DNA of 50,033 nt from Purshia tridentata (taxonomy: Eukaryota; Streptophyta; Magnoliopsida; Rosales; Rosaceae): assembly GCA_003254885.1 (NCBI GenBank), contig QANT01006331.1:1-50033 (forward strand). The letters run 5' to 3'. Of the stretch, positions 1 to 11,100 are shown one piece after another; the stretch's first letter is position 1, and every line of letters starts with the position of its first letter. The position numbers and the translations under genes were made by a program. The notes under the pieces were generated by a model, which worked only from the letters and a program-made list of their open reading frames with translations, was not told where the DNA came from and made no database searches.

Positions 1-1006
1 TGCCGACCCCGTCATGTCATATCAAACCATGAACCCGAGCAATTTAAAAGATGACATCAATTTAATTAGATGTATTATTCTTTTATTTGTTAGTTTGTTA
101 TGTTTGCATGTTCGCCTAACTTCATATTTTCTATCCAAGATAGAGGAAAGAAAAAAAGAGAGAATGCTTTTGGGGTCAGCATCCATTATTGACCAGGGAA
201 AATAATAGAAAACAAGGAATCATGGTTACTGTAAGTATAAGACCTTGAACACTGTGGAACACTCTTGAACACTCTAGCTTATTCAATAGGACCTTGAACA
301 ATCTAAAAAGTAAATGGGATTCAATTGCACGTAACCATTGACTTCTATCCTGGGCTAGTGTTCTGTGGCTATATGGGAGGGGACTACCTAGGGGGCGGTG
401 GAGGGATAAAATTACCTCATTTTTAACATAAATATTTACGAACTTGGGCAAAAGCTATATATTGTAAATTTTTTTAAATTAATATATTAGATTGAATTCA
501 ATAGAAAATTACAGTTAAATCAATAAAATATTTCAATATTACATAATGGTCAATGCAAATTTTATTTTTTCATAAAAGTCAATGAGTTTTGAAATTATAT
601 TTTAATTTAATCACTAAATTCAATTTATTTTTGGACATTAGTGATTAAAATGAAATTATGAAAAAATACATTGATTAAAATGTAATTGTGAAATATTTTA
701 TTGATTTATTTGTAATTAACACTTGATTCAATTTTAAATTTTAATAATAAAGTTTAAATGGGGTCATAGACTCATAACTCAATTGGGTGACTTAAAAAAA
801 AAAAAAATACCAAATTGGGTGGGTAAGGAAGCTGCTCTCCCATTCTATATATTGGGTAGGTATATATAATTAAAATTTCATGACTAGATATCACATTAAT
901 TAGAATTAGCCGTTGCCTATTTCACAAGTAACACACAAACCCGCATGTTTCTCTTGATTAAAAATATTTCATTTCATCTTGGCCAAAAAAAATATATATA
1001 TATCTT
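1..1006. other. AT-rich intergenic region downstream of the RNase III-like gene
   Basis: No supportable gene. Short open frames at 14-205 and 176-451 have low-complexity products with no recognisable domain. A short phrase (CTTGAACACT and variants) recurs around 240-300, and a poly-A run lies near 794-807. The right end (about 950-1006) is probably the 3' untranslated region of the minus-strand gene that ends at 1007. Confidence 0.6.
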
Positions 1007-2515
1007 TCATTTCATATTGTTGTTCAGATAGACTAGTGACCCCACTACTAAACAATTGAGGATGAACCAACGCCCAAGGCCGTGACCAAAGGCATGATCA
1101 GTGACAACTTGATCTTCAATATTATCAACATTTTTTTTTTCACCTAATACTTTCCAAATGTTGTCCAATGCATCTTTTGCTGCTCTGTTTTGTGCAACTT
1201 CCTTCTTAATATTGTAGAGGCCTCTTCCAACAAGTTGGTCATCTATGAAAGCATAAACCTCCTTGCTTTTATTCCATAAATCAACAAACCTAAGTTTGAG
1301 ATTGTTCTTTTGACAAAGTTCATGAAGTTCTGCTGCTGGATGTCTTTTTATTGTCTTCGGAGATATTATAGGCTCCAACAAACGTTTAAATATCTTGAAA
1401 AACACAATATAAAAATACCTATTTGTCAAAAGTTTGAATACAAAAATAAAAAAGTGTATATGCAATATAGTCTAAAATGGTAAAAATGGATCATCTAAGT
1501 TAACCCATATTTGAGCATTTGAGCCGTTTAGTTTAAAATGGTAAAAAGAGATTATTTAAGTCAACTCATATTTGAGCCATTTTTTCCATTTTTTTCTCTT
1601 GGATCATCTGGGTTAGTCCCAATATGATATTTGTAAATTGTAATATAAAGTGAGATAGCTCATAGCTAGAAGAATGCATACCTTCCACACAGTGTCTAGT
1701 GAGCAGTTACTGTCTATATAAACAGCACCGATTGCAGATTCAACAATATCTGCAAGGTTCTTTGGGGGGTCGATGAGACCATTCGAATGGAGTGGAAAAT
1801 CCACAATCTCTCTGCTGAACTCTTGGACCTGCATGTACAATTATATATTTATCCCAACAAAATTATCAATAAGCTACAAATCCTAATTAAGAAAAATACA
1901 ATTATTTTCTTCTTGAAAGAAATTAAATAATTATTAATCATGAAAATGAGAGGTCAATGATCAACTCTTAGAGACAGCTGCAGTTTTTTATTAGAAATAA
2001 AAAAATAACAAAACCCAAATAGTAGTTATCATGCATTTATCAAAATAACATTCATTAATCTTCAAGGCTTCAAAACATTAATGTAACCGACTTACTTGTT
2101 CCTCAAGCTTAGACTTCTTGTGGCGCAAATAAGAGTATAACCCGTGTTTAAGCGCCACACGTGCCAGCTTCTCGGTGTCCACGTTGGCGGCACGGAGCCG
2201 GGTCAGCTGCCCGGGATTCAAGTCCGGGTAAAGCCGGTACTGCTCCGTGCTGATCAACACATTGAGCACCGCGTCGCCAACGAACTCCAACCGTTCGAAC
2301 GACCTTACTTCATTCCCCGGCACGACGGAAGAATGCGTGAACGCGTATTCTAACAGCGCCTTGTTCTTGAACTCATAGCCCAGAATCTTCTCCACTTCGT
2401 CCAGACTCGGCTGAATCGACTCGGCCAGAGAGCTTTGGTCGTTTGACTCGTTCAGACGAACAAGGGCTTCATGATCTTCTGTGGCGGCTAATTCTACTCG
2501 CCCCAAGTGTCCCAT
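1007..2515 (-). CDS. Ribonuclease III-like protein (RTL3-like), 317 aa, 3 exons
   Basis: Double-strand-specific ribonuclease of the plant RTL family, expected to cut structured RNA or dsRNA. Exons are 2515-2096, 1828-1682 and 1393-1007. All introns are GT-AG and in phase 0, and the total is 954 nt. The RNase III signature ERLEFVGDAV lies at residues 74-83, and the second acidic site of the fold is in ADIVESAIGAVYID (about 166-179), so the active site looks intact. Exon 3 starts in the linker and encodes one dsRNA-binding domain, about residues 208-270, including KEVAQNRAAKDAL. There is no helicase or PAZ domain, so it is not a Dicer. Assignment to RTL3 rather than another RTL rests on general resemblance. 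Intron 2 holds a 60-bp tandem repeat. The C-terminal tail after the dsRBD is short and hydrophobic (FILNCLVVGSLVYL), which is unusual and may be a weak membrane anchor or poorly conserved tail. Confidence 0.85.
1471..1620. repeat. Diverged ~60-bp tandem repeat in intron 2 of the RNase III-like gene
   Basis: Two clear copies begin at 1471 and 1531 (both contain TAAAATGGTAAAAA followed by a CATATTTGAGC phrase). A third partial copy starts at 1601 (GGATCATCTGGGTTAG against GGATCATCTAAGTTAA in copy 1). The copies are diverged, so this is not a recent expansion. Confidence 0.7.
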
Positions 2516-4412
2516 GGTGAATATAAATGCAAGTCAGCTAGAGAAGACGAAGTCTCGTGAAACTGGCAAACTGCAGACCAGGTGTATATATATATATATA
2601 GTGTATATCAGTATATGTGTGAGGTGGCTCATTGATGACGTAATTCTTGCGAAAATAAATTTAAAGAAAATTTGGCAATATAATAATGTTTGCATAAAAA
2701 AGAAGAAGAAAATATCATTACGAGCTTTGGCGATATATATCGACCTTACCTATTTATATTTGTATGTTTGTAATTTTTGGGAATGGGAAAAATCCGTGAA
2801 GAAAAATGGTTGCTGACCAACGGCAGAAGAAGAAATCTGACTTTTGACTCGTATTGAATAAAAACAATCAAACATCGTTGGCTTAATTTTTTTTTTTTGG
2901 TAGAATATTGGATATGTATCTTCTAATAGAGATAATGTATATAACTTAAGGCGTGCTCGTAATCAATTAAAAAAAAATCTTAAAGAGTGCTTAATATCTT
3001 AAAAATAAGTTTTTTGGTAGGAGTGGGAATGAGTTGATTTTACCGGACAACCAATTCATTATTTATCTGACTTTTTTGACAGATAATCACCCATTATTCA
3101 ACCTACAAAATTGAACCGAATTTTATCCGAGCCATGTAAAAACGGATTAATTAATGGTTGTTAATATGGTGTAAAGTCGGTTAGCCGATATTACCGGCCC
3201 AACCGACTATTAGAAATCAAATGAAAATAAACTATTTTCATAGCTTAGTTACAGCCCAAATGAAAATTGGAAACCCAACCCATTAGTCTTCAACCAAAAA
3301 AATATAAAATAATTCAACCCAATTAGTCTTCAACCATTAGTCACCCAGCTTTAGTTTCTCTCTCTTCCTTTTTGTTTGGCTGGCTCTCTTTCTATTCTTT
3401 ATTTCTCTCGATTCTTCCTTCTTCTTCTAGTTCTTCAAGTCTACTTCTCTCATCTCTCACCTCCTCTCTCCCGATCTCTTTCATCGCCGTCGCCGCCGCT
3501 CCTCCCAAAACCCCCTTCATCTCCCTCCTCTATTTCTCTCTCATCTCTTCCCTCCCCACTCTGCCCCGAAACCCCCAAAACCCATACCAGAAAAAATCCC
3601 CTCTCAGCCATCTCCTCCTCCCAAAAGTTCCCCCAAAACCCATGCTTGCTTTTCTTCTTATCTGTTTTTATTTTTATTTGTTATTTGGTTGTTTGTGGAT
3701 TTGTGATTAGAGTTGTGTTTAAAAAAAAAACAAAAAGGAGTCGGATGAACCAACATCCAACCCATGCCAGCAACCGACACAATAAGCCTCAACTTGAACA
3801 TTGAATTTTTTGTGTTGTGTTAACATACTGTGTACAATTTTGTCATACCTAAGATTAGGCCGAAATATGAAAATTAATAAAAACAACTATCGTATCTATT
3901 TCAAATTTAAGTATTAGTTCTTCCTTGATGGTTTCAAAATAATGAATTAGTTGTATATGCAATAACAGTAAATAGAAATTATTTACTGTTTCCAAAGAAT
4001 TAGTTGTTACTCTAACATTTAAAATAGTAATCATTCATGAACCTTAATAGGATGAGATATTATTATTATGGGCAACCATGACACTATATGACGGTATAAT
4101 TAGTCTATTAGAATAATAATATGTATATAATTATTAATATCTACAATTCTAATTTATAAATATGCCATTTATTTATTTTATAACAGGTGTATTAAGTATT
4201 ATTATATGACAATGTGTTGATCACACACAGTCAATTTTTAAATTCGAGACTCTATGCTTGAAGGAGTAGTAGACTAGTAGTACTCTAGAAGTATGGAAAT
4301 TTCACTACAATCATGCATCTTTGATGGCATGCTTCGGGACGCTTTAAAAGTGCCTCCTTCAGTGTATGAGACTTGGGGTTTTGAGTAGGTGAATCACATT
4401 AGCTGTTTTTGG
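2516..4412. other. Intergenic DNA with AT-rich, transposon-like and pyrimidine-rich segments
   Basis: The first 100-200 bases are the promoter and leader of the minus-strand RNase III-like gene; a (TA)n run lies at 2586-2600. From about 3030 to 3230 the sequence carries ACCGG-type motifs (TTACCGGACAACC, TATTACCGGCCCAACCG) that resemble the subterminal regions of plant hAT elements, but I could not pair two termini. From 3355 to 3620 it is a C/T-rich tract giving long open frames of Ser/Pro/Leu low complexity. No gene is supportable here. Confidence 0.5.
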
Positions 4413-5182
4413 TCACCAAACGTGGATTATCGGTTGGAATAATTGTGCATGCACATTGCCCAAGTTGTCTAAATTAATTAGAAAACTCATAATTCCGCTG
4501 ACTTTTCTGGATGTGGGATATCTGGCTTCAGATACCAGATCATACGAGCAACTAAAGCGAGTCAGCTTTTGACCCATTCTAGAAGCAGACTCTAAAGACT
4601 CTAAACCATGAATAATATAATAATAGTCGGCAAGGACCATTTGGTCAATAAAAAGCATGGCTTGGTATATATTGTGGCCCGAGAAATCGAATGCTGCGAG
4701 CTGATAGCCTGGACTGTTGTTGCATGCGGTGCTTTTTAATGGGTGCAAGTTTATGCAGCATAAGAATGGAAAATTTTTAGATATGGCAATGGCATACTTG
4801 TAATTTGCAAACTCATAATCATCACGATTCATGTTGCTTGTGGCAAAATACTATACATTTTCGAGCAAAACACATTCTTGGAAATCAAAGAATTCAACTT
4901 TATGGATAATAAGTCGGTCGCGAGTTGTGATGGAGCCAGTAAGAGATTTTTCAGCCCAACCATTTTCAAAGGCTTGACACAATAAAAAAACCAAAAACCA
5001 AAGAACAATGAACAAGCAAAAGAAGATTTCATTAATACCACCATGATATGCTTCTTCTGCTTTCTTTGATGTCCCTGTCCAGAACCAATCACCTGAGTTT
5101 GGAATTGATGCAAACAATTACAGTTTTTAAGTATAAAATTAATTTTCTTACATGAGAATGGATAGATATCTGTGTATGACAA
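4413..5182 (-). pseudogene. Unrecognised coding-like segment, possibly a gene relic
   Basis: Two adjacent minus-strand open frames (5182-4829 and 4832-4413) read as fairly balanced protein rather than simple sequence. The downstream one gives 139 residues with mixed composition; in an alternative frame the upstream one contains GDWFWTGTSKKAEEAYHGG. I recognise no family and cannot find a consistent splice joining them. It could be a decayed gene fragment, a transposon relic or chance. It lies about 270 bp beyond the stop of the LysM receptor kinase gene, on the same strand. Confidence 0.2.
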
Positions 5183-5453
5183 ACTAGGATGGTTTTCTTC
5201 TTTCCCTTAACGGGATGAAAACTCCACAATCTCATCACATTCTTTGCAACTTGCAACTAAAGCCTAATTCCGGAGGGCAAGATTTAAAGTAACTGTTACC
5301 TTTTCATTTGATACACTAATGATATATACAATTTACAAATGACTCCACAATGCTCAATTTTATGCATGTACAATGTTGATGTCTTAGATTCGGTATTTTC
5401 ACAACAAAAGAAACTTCCTAAACATAAGCAACGCTCTAACACCCTGCCAGATT

Positions 5454-8400
5454 CTACCTTCCTGACATTAGATTGACAAGAGCCTGATTTTCATAGAAGG
5501 ATCCAACATCCCAATCCTCCGTTGAGGATGAAAGTGTCATTAACGCAACCACAATAGATCGCATACTGGGACGCAGTTCTTTATTCTCATGCGTGCATGC
5601 TTTGGCAAGTTGGGCCATCTGCACCAGCAAACCACCATTACTATTTTAGAACTGATATATGGAGATATTATAATGTGCTTTTCTCTAAGAACTTATTTTA
5701 CCTTGCGCACTGAGTCAAGTGGATAGTTGTCTCCAAGCCTAGGGTCAACCACTTTTGGGAGGTCTTCTTTAGGATCGGGTTGGTTAAGGACATCCTCAAA
5801 CTGTAAAAAGTACAATTAACAATAAAAATATGCTCATGTCCCTTTCCAGAGGCTATTGTGTAATGCCAGATAGAAACGCAACATAAACTTGATAAAAGCT
5901 AAATTGGCTTATTTAAGTAGTGAGATGGCAAGAAAATCAACCAAAGCAACAAGGCCCCTTGATTCAGCACCAGAACCATCTGCCCTCACAACAGCTTCCT
6001 TGGAAGAGATCAGTTCATAAAGGACAACTCCAAAAGCATATACATCTACTTTGGGAGAAACCTCGCCATATTGAGCATATCTGCATGCAGTCATGGTAGA
6101 AGTCAATGCACATTACACAGAATATAACATAGTTTTTCCCTTTTTTCCCCTCTTAGGAAAGGAGTTTATTACATCAGTTGACACTAATGGAAAACTCAAC
6201 AAATATACCCACTTTCAAGAAAAACAAAAAGGGCTGGAAGAACAGAAGCATCCCCAGTATTCCAAAAGGATCAATATTCCCAGATATAAACAGAATAGAT
6301 ATCCCAGCACCTAAGAACCCATACACCATTTTCCACTGAGGGCCTCTTGTACTTCTGAAAGCAACTAGCAGGGGCAAACTAGAGACTTCTAATGACATTC
6401 GACATACTAGCATGCCCAGAGAACTACTCTAGAAATTTATCGTTTTTTTGTTTGAACTGAAACTTGGGACATTTGCACATATCAAGGCCCCTTCGGCCAT
6501 CAGCTTATTGGCCAGGGGATGATGGATAGAAAATAGGCAATTAGAATAGCCATGAACTTATAATAGGTCCTTCCAGAAGATTCATTACCCCCAAAGTGCA
6601 TCAAAGGCAATCTGTTATTGCTAAAAATTTGCTAGTCATGTAACAGATAAAGTGATAAAAAAAAAATCTTACTCCGGCGGCATATATCCAAATGTTCCCA
6701 CTAGACGTGTGGGGAGTGATGTACTTCCAACTTCAGTCAGTTTAGTTAATCCAAAATCTGCAACCTGCAATAAAAAAGAAGAAATTTCAGTGCAACAATG
6801 TGAACAAACTTTCAAAGGTCCATAATGGCAATAGAGGCACTAAGGTAACCTTTGCATGGAAGTTCTTGTCTATCAATATATTGGCTGATTTTATATCGCG
6901 ATGGATATAAACAGGAACAGTATGCTCATGAATGTATTCAAGACCTCTTGCTGAATCTAGGGCAATCTGCACTCTATTAGACCATGGTAGTGGGTCCCGC
7001 CCTGGATAAAATTAACAGAATTATTACCAAACTCTCCTGCATATGAAACAGCAATTAAATCCTCATCATGCCCCATCTAACCTGAACCACGCAGATGCTG
7101 GCTTAAGTTGCCATTCTCAATGTATTCATAGACTAGGAAAAGAGAGCCCTCAACACAATAACCAATCAAGCGCACCTGCATTGATTGTCTAGAAGATTAG
7201 AAATAATAACATATCTTAGAGATTAGTTATGCAATGGCTACAAACAGCTATTACTTTATTACTAGTATAACCTCACAAGTAATTTTCAATAGACAGCTAA
7301 CTCATAATAAATTCTTCCAAGGGAACATTAAATTTATTCAAAATAGTAATTCTATAAACTATAAATCAGATTTAAGGTACCTGGACGATGTAACACTACG
7401 CTAACGGATAGGATTAAATTTGTCAAAGAACAGACATATACAAAAGCTCTTCTAGTTGATTCCAGAAGTTCTTTCAGAAAATATGCTAAGATAAAATATA
7501 TTGGATACATTTACCAACAAAAAGAAAACACCAACTACTTCATAATGATGCAAGATTCTTATACAATTTCAATGTTTTGAAAGATTTCATTACCAGATTC
7601 AAGTGATGTACACGTGTCAAAACATTTAATTCAGCGAGAAATTCTTTTGTTGCTTGCATATCCATCTTCTTGATTGCAGCTTTCTGCATAGAGAGAGTTA
7701 TAGAGGTGGGACTTCTTGGAGAAGAAATAAACAATTAGTTTGTAAATAGTACAAGCAAATTCAGAGCAAAGTAGAATAGGTGTTAATATAGTTTCATAAT
7801 TTCCTAGTTCATGAAATTGTAGTGGGAATGTAAATGGAAGCACTTTATCTTTAACTAGGTGCTTAATTCTCTTCAACTAGCAAATTCCCAGAGAAGTAGA
7901 GTATAATCCAGGAATAAGTTTTAGGTTTCAGCTATGTATTTTATGATTTAGTTCTGGTCTTGGACCTTGTATGTTTTGATAAGTAAATTCTCAAAAACAT
8001 GCTCTTTATTTGATTATATATCTAAGCTTTCACCATCCAACCAAATGAAAAAAAAGAAAAAAAACTTTGTTCAGCCCCCCCAGGTCCCCTCAGAAACTTT
8101 TCTTGTACATTCCCTGTATGATACTTGAAAATATTAATGGAAACAAACCTCGCCTCTCAGCTCTGCATAGTAAACAGCCCCAAAACCACCTTGCCCAATC
8201 TTATTAGCCAAACTGAAATTATCAGTGGCCCTGGCAAGTTCTTCGTATGAAAACTCCACTGATTTGTCCACGGTAATGCCTGTTATGCCTCGAGCAGCAC
8301 CAGCACCAGCACCAGCACCAGCACCAGCACCAGCACCGTTTGATTCTGAAGGTTTATCTGGGGTAATCCCAAGGGCTAGACAAGAAGGGAAAATCGATGT

Positions 8401-10624
8401 AGTCATGTCAAATATCACCAAGTAACATAAAATGGATTCGTTCCAATATGTGCAATAAAGGGTTGAAAACATAGGGAAGTTATGTGGGATATTTTCAGTA
8501 ACAGTTCTTGTAAATAAAACACACCAAAGAAATTCCCATGGCTGGTTCAATGGGATTTCCAAGAGAAAATTATCACCAAACTTGGTTGAAACATGGTTCA
8601 GTGTTACTGATACTAGACCAAGTAAAGTGCTAATTCGTTCAAGAAACTTGATCCACTAACATTTAGAAAAGCAGCAGTCTTGTTACAGTAATTCAAAGAA
8701 ATTCTTCCACAAAAGGGAAAAAAGAGGAGGTAGAAGAAGTAATATTAACATAAATATAATACCCACTGTTGTTTGGAAAGGAAGTGCGAAGGTAACATAA
8801 AAGAGAATAAATGAATGTTAAATGAGAAGGATGACATTATAAAGTACAGGGCTTAGTAAGCTATCTGACTGCTGTTTCTGTGAAAAGTCAAAGTTAAAAG
8901 CAACTTGAATCCAAAAGATCTATGAAGAACTCTTTCATTCATTAGAAAAAAGGAAGAAGGAAAGGGAGTAGTTAACATACAACGCCCATTTTGAGAAGAC
9001 TGATCTTCGGATGATACTAAGAGCAATTTTGTGTCCTCCTTCTTCTTCCGGTAATATCCAAAATATATACAACCAGCCAATAACAGCACTGCAGCAACTG
9101 CTGCCACGGATACGCCAGCAATGACTCCACCTGCTAGTCCTGCTTAACAAAAGCAAAAGATGAGCGCAAAGTAGCACTGAGTTTCTAGTCAACCCTCACA
9201 CATTAGCATCTGAACACCAAATCAACTTTTGGAGAAGGAAATACCACCTGAGCTGCAAATGGGACAAAAAGAAATAGAACTCATAAATATTACAACATTG
9301 GAAGACTCAAAATAGGAAGCAAGATGTAATATTAGTGTAGCTAATATGAGGGTTGAGGTAGTAGAAGATACCCTGACTTCAAAGGCAAATAGCTTCCATT
9401 TTGATCTGCAATTTAAGAACAGAGACAAGAACTTAAGTGAGGAAAGTTGATACTTGATCCCAGTGGATCCAGAACCACAAGAAAGGCATCACACCACCCA
9501 GAACTTTAAACATTATTCCTTTTAGTCATGACAGAGAGTAACAAACTTACGATTAACAATTAAGGATGCCTCTTTGAAATGACAAAGAATCAATTTATCT
9601 GGCCAACAAAAATAGGCATACCCAGTACCCCAAAAGCTCGGTGAAATTCTCACCATCTTTCTTAAGTTCATCCTAAATTTGTTCCTGTTGGCTTTTCAAT
9701 TTCACTACTGACATTTTCTTTCCCATAAATTTGTGCCTATCACTTGCTAGAATGTGAAACTTCTAATTCAATCATATAAAAACTTTCCTTCTCTGATAGT
9801 ACCATCCGACTCTAGTGATTAATGTTGCACCATGGATTAATTTAACAAACAATGATAGGCAACCATTATTCGACTCCAAAACAATAAAATGCTCTTCATT
9901 TTTCCAAATCTGCAAATTCAGTTAGATACTTCACAATTCACATGTATGCATCAAAATTCAACAATTCAAAACATAAGAAACATTCCCATCAAGAACAAAA
10001 ACTCACACCTTTGCCCGGAATATACACAAAACCACTCCCTTGGCTAAAATTCACACCAGGGTTATAACTCTGCAACAAAGTCTGATCCAGCTTCTCCTGG
10101 TCCGCAATCGAAGCCAAAGTGTCCCCCGGCCTAAGTGGGTACGTGATGAACAACCCGTAATCATTCGAAACCGAGCTATTCCCACACGAACAATTCACCG
10201 ACACATTCAATTTGGCATTCGTATTCGGTATATTAGTTGCGGGATAAATATTGAACCATTCCATGGCCTGGACCGTCGTCAAATTTGCATAGTAGTCAGT
10301 CGCAATCTTCTCGTACGTGTTCCCGGTAACGACGTCGTACTCGAACATATGGCCTAGAAAGTCACCGTTTACGCATTCACATGGGAAAGGAATATTGACC
10401 CTGGTACCAGCTAGAACACTGTCTTTGTTGGGCACCGTCTCTTTGTTGTAGCTGACGATGGTATCATCCGTTGACTCCATAACCGTCGCGATGAATGTGA
10501 GATTCGTGCCCTCCCTTACGTAGTAAGAAGCCAAAGCTGATTCGCAGCTTCTGCTACACTGGGATTTCGCTGTGAAACATAGCGAGAATAGCACAATGAA
10601 CCCTAACCCAATTCGAAATTTCAT
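5454..10624 (-). CDS. CERK1: LysM receptor-like kinase, chitin/LCO receptor (CERK1/LYK type), 624 aa, 12 exons
   Basis: Plasma-membrane receptor kinase that perceives chitin oligomers, and in related lineages lipo-chitooligosaccharides, to trigger immunity or symbiosis. Exons: 10624-10009, 9405-9372, 9252-9245 (8 nt), 9139-8981, 8375-8149, 7683-7594, 7175-7082, 7001-6850, 6764-6673, 6080-5942, 5800-5702, 5618-5454. All are GT-AG, 1875 nt, phases close. Exon 1 encodes a signal peptide (about 1-22) and the LysM ectodomain with CEC and CSC cysteine pairs. A transmembrane helix is at about 223-247. The kinase has P-loop GQGGFG (333-338), Lys353 in AAIKKM, HRD (443-445) and DFG (463-465), so it should be active. 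A YAQ motif (492-494) follows MPPE. The juxtamembrane segment has a seven-fold Gly-Ala repeat. The product ends LMSGR, as in CERK1 relatives, so it is full length. Orthology to immune CERK1 or symbiotic NFR1/LYK3 cannot be settled without a tree. Confidence 0.95.
8293..8338 (-). repeat. Coding hexanucleotide microsatellite (Gly-Ala)n in the LysM kinase juxtamembrane exon
   Basis: The plus strand shows GCACCA repeated about seven times within exon 5 of the LysM receptor kinase. It encodes alternating Gly and Ala (residues about 286-299) just before the conserved [18 protein letters not shown] segment. The unit is 6 bp, so unit gain or loss keeps the frame. Confidence 0.95.
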
Positions 10625-11100
10625 CTGGTCGAACTATATCGGACTCCAAAAATCACAGAAAACCCAAATTCGAGAACTGGTTTTGGTTTCAGATTCAATT
10701 GAACAGGAGCGGAGATAAGAGAAAGAGAAATGCTACTTGGTTTTTGGTTTTTGGACCGTTGACTGATTCTTTGATTATTGAATATATTCTGCGCTGGGTT
10801 TTGAATTTTGATTGGAATAGCTGCTAAGAATGATTATAGACCGATTAATTTTAAACGATTTAATAAATTGAAATTATGAAGGTTTCATTGTCGTACTTGA
10901 CGTCTTCGACTGGCTAACAGCCTTTACAGTAAAGTGAAAACCTTCCCGCGGTTTTGAGTTGATTTTTGTTGGGGGAGAGTGACTGAGTCAGCGACTCGGG
11001 AAACACTACGCGCGAGTTTACAGCGACGGCTGGTCAGCCTGGTCCAGTAAGAGCTGCATACGACATTGAGGTCGATTTTGGTGCCACAATGACTAGCCAC
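10625..11100 (-). promoter_or_regulatory. Putative promoter and leader of the LysM receptor kinase gene
   Basis: Upstream of the ATG at 10624. A W-box-like element TTGACT (10759-10764) and another TTGAC core near 10896 fall within the first 280 bp. WRKY factors bind such cores in either orientation and often act on immune receptor genes. The motif is short enough to occur by chance, so this is weak evidence. Confidence 0.3.

Noticed and set aside
3372..3804. Two overlapping plus-strand open frames of 112 and 142 codons
   Set aside because: They are translations of a C/T-rich low-complexity tract (Ser, Leu, Pro runs), with no domain and no plausible splice or start context.
8225..8425. Plus-strand open frame containing an Ala-Pro repeat
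   Set aside because: It is the antisense of exon 5 of the LysM kinase; the Ala-Pro repeat is the complement of the Gly-Ala repeat.
10040..10357. Plus-strand open frame of 105 codons
   Set aside because: It lies fully antisense to exon 1 of the LysM kinase, and its product is Arg/Ile-rich without a domain.
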